A stretch of 43,916 nucleotides of DNA from Zygnema cylindricum (GCA_037447655.1 JBBHKE010000996.1:64001-107916), one strand, 5' to 3'. Counted from the first letter of the stretch, positions 31,470-42,939 are shown. Notes: generated by a model not told the origin, from the sequence alone. Numbers and translations are program-made.

Positions 31470-32061
31470 TTAGAATGTATGTTTTTTTTTTAAATTTTCA
31501 AATTCCTATGATTCTTATGATTGGGTGGCGTTCCATCAGACGAAGAGTGAGGTTGATTACAGAAATCCGGATCTATCCGTACTACGCCGTACCTCTTATT
31601 TTGTTTTATATATCTGAACAACATTATAAGAATCTTGCCAATATTCTCCAAAGGTTCGGGGGGTAACACTGACCGTTGGATGTTTGTTCGCGAAGCATTC
31701 GCTTCGAAAGTTTCTGTAAATGGTGACCCTCCTCGTACCTCGAGGAGGTACATCACCATTTACAAAAAAAATTGAGCCGCGACAAGTTGGATAATGAACA
31801 TACGTGTCACGACGGCAAACCAACGGAAATCGAAAAATTTCGCACTTGATATATGCATTCAAAAATTCAACGGAAATCACGAAAGTGATCTCGTAACGAG
31901 CTTTCGTCGCGCTATTTTTGTTACTGGCCATTCGTCACACTATTTGTGGAAGCGCTCATTCGTCACGCGAAAAAGCAGAAACCCTAAAAATAATGAGATG
32001 GCATCTGAGAAGCGTTTGCAAAGAGTACAAAATGTGTGGTTCGATGCCCTGGTCCGCACGT

Positions 32062-32746
32062 CAGAGGTCGCAAAAGTAAAAAAATTTCATACCCGAAACC
32101 GACCGTTTTTTTTTTTTCAAAATCTGAGTAACTGACGCCCGATTGAGTTTTGTCACACTCCAAACTTTTTAACCGTTAACCGACCGTCGTTTACGAAAAA
32201 AAAAAAACCGAATCTTGAATTTTCGCGACTAACCGTGCCCACCCGTAACCGAAAAAGTACAAAATTAATCAATGTACGACGGAATAAGCCAATAATTACG
32301 ATTTGTCGCGTTCCTTAAGATTTGCGAAATGATTAGTGTTACTACCGTGTCGGTTTTGCGACGCTTTGTCGCGTTCCCTAAGATTTGTGAAATGAATAGT
32401 GCACTACTGTGTGAGATTTGCAACGCTTTGTCGCGTTCCTTAAGATTTTCGAAATGAATAGTGTACTGCCGTGTTAGATTTGCGACGCAAACCATGATGT
32501 CACGTACTTCCACGATGCCAAAGAGTACGAAGTTCAAGAATGTTGGATTATAGGGACAGTACAAATTTTTCTTTTTTTTTTATTTTTTGGTTGACCGACC
32601 GTAACCGACCGTTTTTTTTTTCATGGTGAATCAACCGACCGTAACCGCCCGACCCCCAAAATTTGGCAACCGCATCCGTTCCGGATCCGGCGCGGGCGGT
32701 CGGTTAACGGTCGGTCACGGTTTCGGTTGACCGTTTGCGACCTCTG
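32062..32746. mobile_element. Non-autonomous hAT element, 685 bp, with 8-bp target duplication
   Basis: Perfect 13-bp terminal inverted repeats CAGAGGTCGCAAA (32062-32074) and TTTGCGACCTCTG (32734-32746). Identical 8-bp flanks CCGCACGT at 32054-32061 and 32747-32754. An 8-bp duplication and CAG-starting ends are hallmarks of the hAT superfamily. The interior has GACCG/ACCGTT-rich arms, T-runs, and three copies of a 62-63 bp repeat; there is no transposase. A partial relative is at 3990-4166. Confidence 0.95.
32302..32488. repeat. 62-63 bp tandem repeat, three units, inside the hAT element
   Basis: Units start TTTGTCGCGTTCC at 32302, 32365 and 32427. They share AAGATTT, GAAATGA and the end GA(C/)GC. 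This explains a minus-strand open frame of about 100 codons across it; that frame is not a gene. Confidence 0.9.
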
Positions 32747-33115
32747 CCGCACGTACATGGTATGCAAATGACGATTTCGAGTTGAAGTTGGTCGGTGTAA
32801 AAAATATTTGACGATTTTCAATATACGATCTTTTCTTACGTGGTACCACTCATTTCTGAGCACGTGGATTACAGACTCTGCGCGAGAGAACAGCGTTCAA
32901 AGTGTAGCATCCTGTAATGTTGTTGTTCGTACGATTACAGAATTTCCTAATGGAACGCCACCATTAGCGTAAATCACTGTAATTATTCCTATACGCTAAA
33001 GAAACCTGTACGGTAATAGCCAATAATAGCGATTGGCGGTGTAGCGTTGATTTTTGTTGGCTTTAGGTCCTTTGAGCCCGAAATAGCGTTAGCAACACTG
33101 TTTCTTTACTGCACT

Positions 33116-33183
33116 TAGCGTAAATCATTGTAATTATTCCTATACTCTAAAGAAGCCTGTACGCTAATAGCGATTGGCGGTGT
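33116..33183. mobile_element. Duplicated right end of the CACCGCCAATCG MITE
   Basis: Repeats 32965-33043 with few changes: AGCGTAAATCA, TGTAATTATTCCTATA, CTAAAGAA, CCTGTACG and the terminal GCGATTGGCGGTG. The two copies are separated by about 72 bp. A fragment, not a whole element. Confidence 0.8.
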
Positions 33184-33724
33184 ACACCGCGCATCGTTAT
33201 TAGTGTCAAGGTCACTAATTTGGGTTCTTAAAATTTTGATTTTTTTCCAAAAATAGTATACGTGATTTTATTTTTTCCTTGACGTTAATTGAGGTTCCGT
33301 ACAAATTAGCATACAGAACGAAAGTACATTAATTTGTAAATAGTGTGGTGTACGGTTGATGTCAGACCGTACATAAATGTACCTTTTTAGTTGAAAATTT
33401 TACAAAAATGAATTAAATCGGACGCGTTCGCATAGGAACGTGCGCTAAAAAAACGGGATTGGTCTGACATGTAAATAAGTCTGACATGTACGGATATTTA
33501 AATTTCACTACGGTGTACGATTTTTTATATTTAGTACGGATACATATATTAATCTATAAAATCGTACGGCGATTATTCCATTTTTGCTGTTCCCAAATTA
33601 GCATTAACGCCGAAATTAGAATAGACCTTTTTTTGAAAATTTTCAAATTCTTAGTTAGCATCAATTACGGTAAATTTTCTTCAACACTATTTAAATTTTG
33701 ACACTAATAACGATTCGCGGTGTA
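33183..33724. mobile_element. MITE of the CACCGCCAATCG family, intact compact copy (copy 3)
   Basis: 542 bp. Left end TACACCGCGCATCGTTATTAG; the reverse complement of the right end TACACCGCGAATCGTTATTAG differs at one of 21. TA flanks. It serves as the empty-site reference for the insertions in the copy at 30044-33043. Non-coding. Confidence 0.85.
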
Positions 33725-34590
33725 GCATGTCGACAAGGCAAGCTGTAACAAACGTTTTTTTCTTGTTTGGGATACGAAGGAAAGGTCGGTGGATTCGGAG
33801 GACTCATAAAGCTGCGCAGTTTGCGGCATATGCCACGTGTCGCAAGGGAATATTAAAGACACATATATATTTTGGCGAACTGTTAAATTATGCGAATCGG
33901 CAGATGTTGGGATTCGTAGGAGCTTTAAAAATGGTTTTGGCGAGGAGAATTATATGTTTGAAAGAGAGAGGGGACGTCACGCATTCCTTTAAGCCCGCTT
34001 TGATAGATTATTTGTGACAAGTCCTTTTGCGTTGCATCTTTTGTCGGCTAGTCATCGCTTGTCTTATTAAGGTCAAATCAATGTCGGTTGTAGGTCGGTC
34101 CCGGTTTGCAGTTTTAAAAGGATGCGGACATCATTTAGGGAAAGACCAAAAACGTTCCACAATGTAACACAGCCCGCTGTTCTGAAATTCAACTTCTGCC
34201 TTATGGACAAAGTAAGGCAAAAAAACAATGCAAAAAGCTCCATAGAATCGAATAATACGAAGATGCGCATTTTATCTGTAGAACTTATCCGTTCCTTTTA
34301 TCCCTCCGTCCAATTTCTTTTTCGTTGTTCTATAACACGCGTCACTTTGCCGAAGCTGCGCTCTAACCTTCTCGCCGACTACCTCGCGACCCTCTTTGTC
34401 TCTCCTGGGAAAAGTGAAATGGCGCTTGTCCTCGCCTCTCCCGCCATACGGATTGCGCCGCCGACACTTCCGCCGCCATCGTCGCAACGCATGCAAAGAG
34501 CCAAACGCTTCCACCTCCGCAAACTTCCCCCGGAGTACGAATTCGCCGACAGAGAACCCGTTTTATTTCAGCCGGGCGTGCCATGCCCCA
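33725..34590. other. Intergenic region upstream of the PstS-like gene
   Basis: An open frame at 33727-34017 (96 codons) starts directly after the MITE end and shows no domain I know; not supported as a gene. 34350-34560 is CG-rich and pyrimidine-rich, as expected near a promoter. Confidence 0.4.
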
Positions 34591-34598
34591 TATATAAA
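34591..34598 (+). promoter_or_regulatory. TATA box of the PstS-like gene
   Basis: TATATAAA, about 108 bp upstream of the ATG in GC-rich surroundings. It predicts a transcription start near 34620-34630 and a short 5' leader. Confidence 0.6.
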
Positions 34599-34705
34599 CT
34601 ACAGCCCGCCACTCTTCAAGTCAAACACCGGAGGACATCTGCCCTCCTCACAAGCTTCTCCACATAACGTTTCTTCCTCAGTTTCACCCTTCTTGTTTTA
34701 CCTCC

Positions 34706-36135
<1,430 letters not shown>

Positions 36136-36599
36136 GGATTTGTTTGGGAAGGGGAATATTGGTGTTTTTAGGAGAGGGATGGGCTAGTAGGAAAATGTAG
36201 GGGAAAAGAGTGTAAAAGAAGATATGCAGTTTTTTTTTTTAAGGCTCTTGCTAATGGTTTTTTTTTTGTCTTCAGATTCCGTGGAAAAGAGCTGATTATT
36301 AATAGAAGTTAAATTTCCAATGATGAGTGTAAAACCTGGTCTTAGCAGAGATGTCAAATTAGGGCGAGTTGTTTCCTTTTTGGGAATTGTTTGTGTATTT
36401 GATTGCTACAACTAGGTTTTTTTGTAATAATATAAATGTTTCTGGGTGTTTTTTACTGGTTTTTCAAATATCTTACCCTTCATTTTTCTGTATGTTGACG
36501 TCAACGCGGGCCCCAATCCAAAACTCAATAACAATTTCTCGGTAGACCTTTTATTTCTATGTTTGTTCCATTACTAATTCCAGTCTTTATTTTGTTAGA
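36136..36599. other. 3' flank of the PstS-like gene
   Basis: Probable 3' UTR, with T-runs and AATAATATAAATG near 36425 that could serve polyadenylation. No gene. Confidence 0.4.
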
Positions 36600-37430
36600 T
36601 TTCTACTTCAGGTTCCTCATCCTTGTGCATTCCATTTCCATTTGCATTTCCATTTCATGTATGTTTACATCTTTCATTTTCTTTTTTCCAATTATAAATT
36701 GATACTTTTAAAACTCATTGAATGTTAATTTCAGTTATGGTTCTAATACGTTTTTTTTTTTAATTTTAATGATCATTATCATATTGGTAAAAACTTCCAT
36801 GTCTTTTTCATTTATAAGTTCCATTTGAACTTGAATGCTGGTTTTCAGTTTAACTTTTAGCATACATGTTAATGTCAATTTCAATCCAGATAGCAATTTG
36901 TCTCCATGTATTTCTCTACTGCAATTTTGAGGTCAAGGACACTAGGAATGACAATGTGAATGTCGATGTCTATCTGGATGTCGATGTCAATGGCTATGGC
37001 AATGTCAATTTCAAAGTGAATTCCACTGTCAATATTAATATCAGTATCATCGTGAATGTGAATGTCCATGTTGATTTCAATTTCAGTATCAATCTCAACT
37101 TCAATGCCAGTTTCAATTTCAATATCAATGTCAGTAAATGAATGTGAATGTTGATATTGATTTCACTTTCAACTTCAACATCAATGCCAGTTTTAATGTG
37201 AAACTCACTGTCTATTTTATTGTCAATTTCCGTTTCAAGGTCCATAGGAATGTTGATGTAAATGTCGATGTCGATATCGAAATCCATTTCAATGTCAATA
37301 TCAATCTTAATGTCCAATGTCGACATTGATGTTAATGTTAATGTCATTTTAAATCCAATTTCTGTGTCTGTTTGATTTCTATTTCTACTTTTTGCTTCAA
37401 TCTCATATTTTGTGTTCCATTTTCAATCTT
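36600..37430. repeat. Degenerate hexanucleotide satellite (TTTCCA/ATGTCA/TTTCAA type)
   Basis: Six-base periodic words (AATGTC, GATGTC, AATTTC, CATTTC) dominate, most clearly 36940-37370. It leaves both strands open as (N/D-V)n, (I-D)n and (F-N)n repeats. No promoter or start is apparent, so I read it as satellite DNA. Confidence 0.8.
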
Positions 37431-37435
37431 CACTT

Positions 37436-37480
37436 AGAGAGAGCTAGAAAGAGGGAGGGGAAGAGAGAGGGAGAAGGAGA
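37436..37480. repeat. GA-rich simple repeat
   Basis: GAGAGA and GGGAGG words, read directly. Confidence 0.8.
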
Positions 37481-37724
37481 GCGAGTATCATCACTCTGAC
37501 AGTTTCCCTTAGTGGGCATTGTTTGTAGGTGTGTCCCTGTGCCTCTATGAGCGAGGGTCCTCCCTCCATCCTCATAGCCTTGCGGAGAAGTACCACAGAA
37601 TCCGTTAACTACCTCACACACGTGTAAGTCATGATTCTCAGCGTCACGCTCTTCATGTTCCACCAACAGTTACATTTTCGAATTCACCCATCGGCTCAGC
37701 CGCGTCATCGCACAACACAGAGGG

Positions 37725-37935
37725 ACGGGATGATGGGGAAACGGGGAAACGGAGAAACGGAGAAACGGGGAAACGAGGAAACGGGGAAACGGGGAAACGG
37801 TGAAACAGGGAAACGGAGAAACGGGGAAAGGGGGAAACGGGGGAACGGGGAAACGGATAAACAGAGAAACGGGGAAAGGTATAAAACAAGGGAAGAACAA
37901 ATTTCAAAAAACGGAGAAACGGGGAATGTTTGTAA
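37725..37935. repeat. 9-bp minisatellite (GGGGAAACG and variants)
   Basis: About 20 tandem units of GGGGAAACG or GAGAAACGG, purine-rich on plus, decaying into scattered GGGAAA up to about 38250. There are no spacers, so it is not a CRISPR array. Confidence 0.92.
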
Positions 37936-38793
37936 ACGGGAGACAGTTCAACGGGTGAATACTTAGACTGGGGAGCCGTTTAAATGGGAAATAGAGAAAC
38001 AAAGAAGGAAGGAAATTAATAAATTGAATCGAGCAGTCCAAATGGAAAGTGGGTATATTTGGAAATGGGAACTGGAGATTGTGGGGAAGCGGGAGAGGAA
38101 TGTTGGACAACGGGGAAAGGGAAACGAACGAAAAAGAGTAAAAGGGGAAACATGAAGAAAATAAAATGCGAAAGAGGGACGACAATATTTCTTCAGGAGG
38201 AGATTAGAAATAAGCGTTAAGAGGGAAATGTGAAATGGGAAATAGAGACCGGGAAAGGAGTTAGGAATTCGGCTTTTGGAGAAGCGAGGGGGAAAATTGC
38301 AGGAGGTGCTAAGAAAGAGATGGGTGGTCGTTTCGTTGTTTTGGTCAATTGATTTTGGGGTCGGCTGGATTTTTATCTTGGAGAAGGGCCGCCCCGGTAC
38401 TGTACGGATTGTTTGGTGTATGTACGGATTATTTGGTCGTTTTGGTTATTTGAATGGTTTTTTATAAAACGGAGACGGGATCCTAGTTCCGTACGAATGT
38501 TTTTGCGAATCATTTTGTCATTTTGGTCCTTTGAATCTTGGTTCGCGATTTGTACTTCCGAGTCGGGCCGTCTTTGTAATGAACAAATTCGTGTACGGAA
38601 GAGGGGAATTCTCTTGCGCCGCTTGTTGCCAGCGCAAAACTCTGAAGTTTGGTCCACGCTGGCAAATTTTGGCATTTTAGGATGACGTGGCAGTGACTTC
38701 TGGTCGGTGGACTATAAGAACGTGGGTCCGTATACGACAGGAAATGTTAAACTGCTCAAAAACGGCAGATATCTTGTGTCAACGCTACAGTAC
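37936..38793. other. Intergenic
   Basis: Purine-rich tail of the minisatellite, then a region where TGTACGGATT(G/A)TTTGGT occurs twice (about 38400 and 38420). No gene recognised. Confidence 0.4.
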
Positions 38794-39026
38794 CACCGCG
38801 AATCGCTATTAGTGTTAATGTATTTTTTGCCACTTAATACATCTTTTCTCCGTACACAGTTGTCTGATTGTAGATCTGACGGTGGCAATTGAAAGGTAAG
38901 ATTCTCAGCTTCCGATTGGCGTTCTCAAACTGAAAATTGGACATGTGTGTACGGAGAAAGATGTTTTAAACGGCGAAAACATTATAAACACTGAAAGCGA
39001 TACACGTTGTACGGTACAGTACATAA
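38794..39026 (+). mobile_element. Left end of a CACCGCCAATCG MITE, with internal inverted repeat
   Basis: CACCGCGAATCGCTATTAG at 38794 matches the family end. No right end was found before the LTR at 39027, which probably interrupted it. A 20-bp inverted repeat (38839-38858, ACATCTTTTCTCCGTACACA, and 38945-38964) lies inside. Confidence 0.55.
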
Positions 39027-40142
39027 TGTTGTCCATAGCCTATTTCAGCCATGGATTCCTCACGGAAACACCCACAGACTACCTCAAAAACAGCCGTGTT
39101 TCACACAGCACAGATTACTCCACAATAAACAGAATCACCTCAAACTACACCAATATGCAGTATACCATATACACTGTAAACTCCCAAAGTTACAGCCAAA
39201 TCCACCAAGGAATCTAGAAGATATAAGCTCCAGAGTTTCCCAAAAGCAGCTGACAACTTCACAAACTAACCACTTAGACCTCTCACAGGATCTTACAGAA
39301 AAAACAGAATATAATGAAATTTAACACACATATAGATTCTATATCATAGAATAACTTCACAAAGTTTAACATGAAAACACCAAACAGGGTGATCACACAA
39401 ACAGGTCAAAGATGCAGAAAACAGTTTGCCATTTCTTTGATAAACTTGACTATGATGCTCAAAATATTCTAAGTCCTACAAGTTATACTCAGAGAGTTCA
39501 CTACTAAATGTACGGAGGCATACAAGCCGTACGGTATCTACCATCTACCTAAACTATTGTAAGTATACCGGAATAGTTCGAGGTATGTCATACTGAACAA
39601 ATCTACACTAATAAACTAATTAGCAAAAAGACAAACCTATGTTGTACAAAATATTTACACCGACATCTCCACAATCTTCGTACGTCAAAAACCAAGCTAC
39701 CACTAAGCAACCACCAAAAAAATATCATTACTCAGAATCTAAATTATTCATATTACCCGTAGCTGCGACAGCTGCTTTGTCCGTACGGATCATATCAAAT
39801 TATCCGCAGCTGCGTTGACTTCTCTGCATCGCAACTGCTCCGTACCGGCGGCGCATATTTATCCAAAATAACTGCAGTTGCGTTGTCCTGTTTGTGTCGC
39901 AGCTGCACCGTACCAGCAGCGCCTATTATAACATTTCGATTATTGTATATCAGATCGCTTCGCGATCCGCCGCCCATTTCTCAATTTTTGTTCAGCCACT
40001 CAATGAGTCCCTTAAATCAATTTAGGTATATCCGTACGTCGCTCCCCCAACCCATGAATCAATTCAAACCTCCATATTAAATGCGATTAGTAATTACTCA
40101 CAAACTGTCACGTTTGCACGAAACAGACTTTTCAAAACAACA
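39027..40142 (-). repeat. Copia-type LTR, reverse orientation
   Basis: In minus sense it starts TGTTGTTTTGAAAAGTC at 40142 and ends GGACAACA at 39027. Aligns throughout with the solo LTR at 24987-26214. A purine tract (CGGGGGAG) sits just upstream of its start, so it looks like a 3' LTR. The two 5-bp flanks (CATAA and CTCCC) differ, which fits a 3' LTR rather than a solo one. Contains the GATCGC(T/)TCGCGATC palindrome also seen in the solo LTR. Confidence 0.85.
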
Positions 40143-40152
40143 CTCCCCCGAA
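40143..40152 (-). other. Polypurine tract adjoining the reverse LTR
   Basis: In minus sense TTCGGGGGAG immediately precedes TGTTGT, the expected 3' LTR junction. Confidence 0.7.
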
Positions 40153-40180
40153 AATTTAGTTTCGTGCACCCGAAAATTAT

Positions 40181-40425
40181 GCAGCGTGTATTGGTATGCT
40201 GCTATGCTGCGCTAGTTTCGACATCGTAGCCAAGTATGAAAATGAAATGCACCGTGTACTGCTATGCTGCCATGCTGCGCTACTTTGAAATCGCAGCCCA
40301 ATTTGGATATGATTTGAAGCTTGTACTGCTATACTGCCATGCTGCGCTACTTTGACATCGCAGCCCAGATTGAATATGAAATGCAGCGTGCAATACTATG
40401 CTGCCATGTTGCGCTATTTTTCCCT
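40181..40425. repeat. 64-70 bp tandem repeat, about 3.6 units
   Basis: Units start GCAGCGTG, GCACCGTG, GCTTGTAC and GCAGCGTG at 40181, 40249, 40319 and 40383. Each has a TGCTATGCTGCCATGCTGCG core and a GACATCGCAGCC-type block. Confidence 0.92.
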
Positions 40426-40478
40426 TATCTTCCTTTTTACAACCTCATCAACTGAGAACTAAAGCTTTCAAATTCAAC

Positions 40479-40491
40479 ACTCCCCTAAAGC
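40479..40491 (-). other. Second polypurine tract and LTR start, reverse orientation
   Basis: In minus sense GCTTTAGGGGAG precedes TGTTGAATTTGAAAGC (starting at 40479). That start matches TGTTGGTTTGAAAGC at 41098 on plus, and both continue with CTCAGT. It suggests another LTR, truncated or running into the next, of the family leading the right-hand copia element. Confidence 0.5.
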
Positions 40492-41097
40492 TTTAGACTC
40501 AGTACTCAACTATGTCTTTAAATCTTTCTACTCTAATGAAGGTACATGCAAAAGCAAGGATGTAAAAATATTTAAAGGTTGAAGTATCTCTTTCACAACT
40601 TCCACTACTCATCATGCAAAGACTTAGCAAAAATAACACATCACCTCTACTTCCGCTGCCTGCTACCATTTCCCAACCTCCGCCTTTTTGAAAACAACCT
40701 CCGCATTCTTGAAAATTTTGTCCTTTACTAGCTCACCCTATGCCATAAACGCCAAACTCTTCTTTATTAATGCTATAACATTTCTCCTGTAAATCTGAAT
40801 TCCCAGTCTTATTCGTCACTTAGCCATGTTATCAAAATTTGTCGAAAGTCTGTCTCCTATACACTTATATCAAACAGTTGCTGCACATTCTCCCCTATTA
40901 CATACTTCTCCGCCTTTCCCTTCCTTTGATATATGTTACTGAAGCTTCTGCACAAAATTCCGATAAAATTTCTTGAAAGGTTGTTCACGTCTCCCTATTT
41001 TTCTGTCACACATTTTCTCAACGTTGCCTGTTGCGTTCTTCGGTGTGATCGGATTTGTAACATTTTTCTTCTGCAACTGTCTTTCCTTGTTTTCTTT
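40492..41097. other. Intergenic or decayed retroelement interior
   Basis: AT- and pyrimidine-rich. I found no polymerase motif on either strand, although a reverse-oriented element interior would be expected here. Confidence 0.35.
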
Positions 41098-42003
41098 GTT
41101 GGTTTGAAAGCTTTATCCTCAGTAGATAAGGCTGTCAGGGGAGGTTTATAACTTAGAATATTTTTGGGTCTTTGAAGTTATAATACTTACATTGTATAGT
41201 GTAACAGTGGATGAGTAACTCTTGAGTGTAGTGATTGGTGTGATAGTCACGCGTCAGTATGAGAGACAATACAGAAAAGGCGGAATGAATTTGACACATG
41301 TAACACATCGGAAGAAGTCAAACCGACGCATCGGACGGACGAAAAGGAATATCGGACATCTGGGAAAAACAAGTGTGAAGAATAAATACAGGATGTCGAT
41401 TTGAACTAAACTAATGGTTACGATTTGAGTATGGACCACAGGTGACGAAGTACTCCGTAAGCACTCCAAATATTCGTACAAGATTAACCACAGCAGGTTG
41501 GACTTATTTGACTACTGCTGACTAAGCAGCAACATTGTGTGTACGGCGCCAAATGAAGAAAACCTGAACAAACGGTTTCTGGAGTTTAGTGAATTTAAAT
41601 TTAGTGTGACAATGCTTGATTTAAGTTAGTGGGAAATATGATTTTTTAGAAGTATATTAGGTACTCTGTCGTACTATAGTACGGTACAACTATTCAGATA
41701 CTACAATCTGATTGGTCAAAAGGATTAGTAGATAGACACTCAGTGTATAAAAGTTTAGGACTTAGAAATATTTTGGTAACCAGTTTTGAGATAATGCAAA
41801 TCTGAATGCAGTTTTTGTGAAACTTGCATATGTCATATCTTATGGTTTACTGGTTCAATTATGCTGTAATTTTGGGAATTGACAGTGTGTATGCTGGTGA
41901 TATTCTATGCTGAATTTGGTGTAATTTGTACCTGTGAATCAGGTTTTATAGTGAGTGAAACATTAGAGTTTGATTGGTTTCTTGGTAAGTTTCTGTGTAA
42001 GTT
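41098..42003 (+). repeat. Probable 5' LTR and leader of the right-hand copia element
   Basis: Putative start TGTTGGTTTGAAAGC at 41098. From about 41485 it aligns with the solo LTR at 24987-26214 (ACCACAG/GG, TGGACTTAT, GACTAAGCA; then GGACTTAGA and TTTTGGGA(G/A)TT). Promoter-like elements are visible: ATTGGT (inverted CCAAT) at 41711-41716 and TATAAAA at 41746-41752. No canonical primer site was found, so the LTR-leader boundary is uncertain. Confidence 0.5.
41746..41752 (+). promoter_or_regulatory. TATA box within the LTR
   Basis: TATAAAA, with ATTGGT about 30 bp upstream; expected for LTR-driven transcription. Confidence 0.5.
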
Positions 42004-42939
42004 ATGTCTAATTCTACCACAACTGCTGCAGCTCCACCTGTATCGGAAGTCATAGAACAACAGGTTATGGGCCTGTCTCTAAGAATACCAATCTTTAATG
42101 GGCAGAAGTATGCTTACTAGGTGGATATGGTTGAGTCATATTTTGAAACTGCAGGTTTGCTGGAAGTGATAAATGGATCTCTTGATGAAGCTGATCCATC
42201 ATGGGCGAAAAAAAATTCGTCGGCTCGGATCGCTCTGAAGCTTTGCCTTTTGGAAAACATGGTTATGTCTCCTATCAAAATGAAGAAGACGATTGATATT
42301 TGGACTTCACTCAAATCGTCTTATGAGAAGGCGAATGTTCAGGAGGAGCTTTTGTTGGCAGGAAAAATCTTGGATTACAAATACTTGGGAGGAACGATGG
42401 CGGAATATACTGACACCTTTCGAACTCTTATTGATTCTCATGCGTGTATTGGTGGCTCTTTCCCAGAGTTTCAGTAGGCTGCTTTAATCATAAGAGGTCT
42501 TCCTAGCAATATGAAAGATGCATCTGCTGAATTGAAAAGACATGATAAGTCTAGCTGGACACTTTAGTTAGCTATCAATATTATTTTGGAATAAGAGTCT
42601 ACCTCAAAAATGCTAAATGGAGAAAAGAAGGTAGAAGCTTTCAACTCAGATTTCGACACTAGAGGACAGTTTAAACAGTCAAAAAATCAGTTTAATCAGC
42701 TCAAAAAGCAGGGTCTTTGGAATCCAAAACAGTTTAATCAGTTTAATCAAGGTCAAAATAGACACTCTTTTACTACATGCTTTTACTGTTCAGAGAAAAG
42801 TCATGGATATCAGTACTATCATAAGCTCAAAAAGGCAAATGAAATTGGTTTATATAGGTCAGGGTGGCAGCAAAGTCAGTTTAATCAAGGCTTTTCCGGT
42901 AATCGTTTGCAAAACAACTCACTGTTTTTTCATCTGTAA
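42004..42939 (+). pseudogene. Copia gag, interrupted
   Basis: Starts at ATG 42004 (MSNSTTTAAAPP). The capsid region (UBN2 type) is readable: LRIPIFNGQKYAY, MVESYFETAGL, IWTSLKSSYEK and GGTMAEYTDTF. In-frame stops lie at 42118 (TAG, where the family has Trp), 42475 (TAG), about 42565 (TAG) and about 42592 (TAA). A Gln/Asn/Phe-rich repeat (NQFNQ, QFNQFNQGQ) precedes one CCHC knuckle, CFYCSEKSHGYQYY, in which the last Cys is Tyr (TAT 42817-42819). A frameshift at about 42915-42936 leads into the next segment. Non-functional. Confidence 0.85.

Larger units (their letters stand above)
31523..32963 (-). mobile_element. Family A DNA element, copy 2, carrying a hAT insertion
   Basis: Ends GGGTGGCGTTCCATCAG (31523) and, as reverse complement of the right end, TGGTGGCGTTCCATTAG. 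Aligns in reverse with 23463-24187. A TTA follows on the right, but the left triplet is ATT, so a duplication is not proven. A 685-bp hAT-type element splits it at 32062-32746. Contains a local inverted repeat around 31725-31765 (GGTGACCCTCCTCGTACCTC and its complement). Non-coding. Confidence 0.8.
30044..33043. mobile_element. MITE of the CACCGCCAATCG family, split by two later insertions (copy 2)
   Basis: Left end TACACCACCAATTGCTATT at 30044; right end AATAGCGATTGGCGGTGTA at 33025-33043. Aligned with the compact relative 33183-33724, the sequence runs 30044-30491, then resumes at 31470-31522 after one insertion, and again at 32964-33043 after a second. Landmarks shared with the relative: ACGAAAGTAC, ATAGTGTG(A/G)TGTACG, TGTCAGA(T/C)CGTACA, then AAATTTTCAAATTC after the first insertion and TTAGC(G/A)T after the second. 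The original element was about 580 bp. Non-coding. Confidence 0.8.

Noticed and set aside
24662-33043. Transposase genes in the DNA elements
   Set aside because: No frame in any of these elements shows a DDE, hAT or PIF/Harbinger transposase motif; all appear non-autonomous.
33727-34017. 96-codon open frame beginning right after a MITE end
   Set aside because: No domain, no promoter, and no similarity I recognise; its length is compatible with chance.
36866-37347. Repeat proteins (Asn-Val or Ile-Asp) on either strand
   Set aside because: Both strands are equally open because of the six-base period, which points to satellite DNA.
37725-37935. CRISPR-like array
   Set aside because: Units are 9 bp with no unique spacers; it is a minisatellite.
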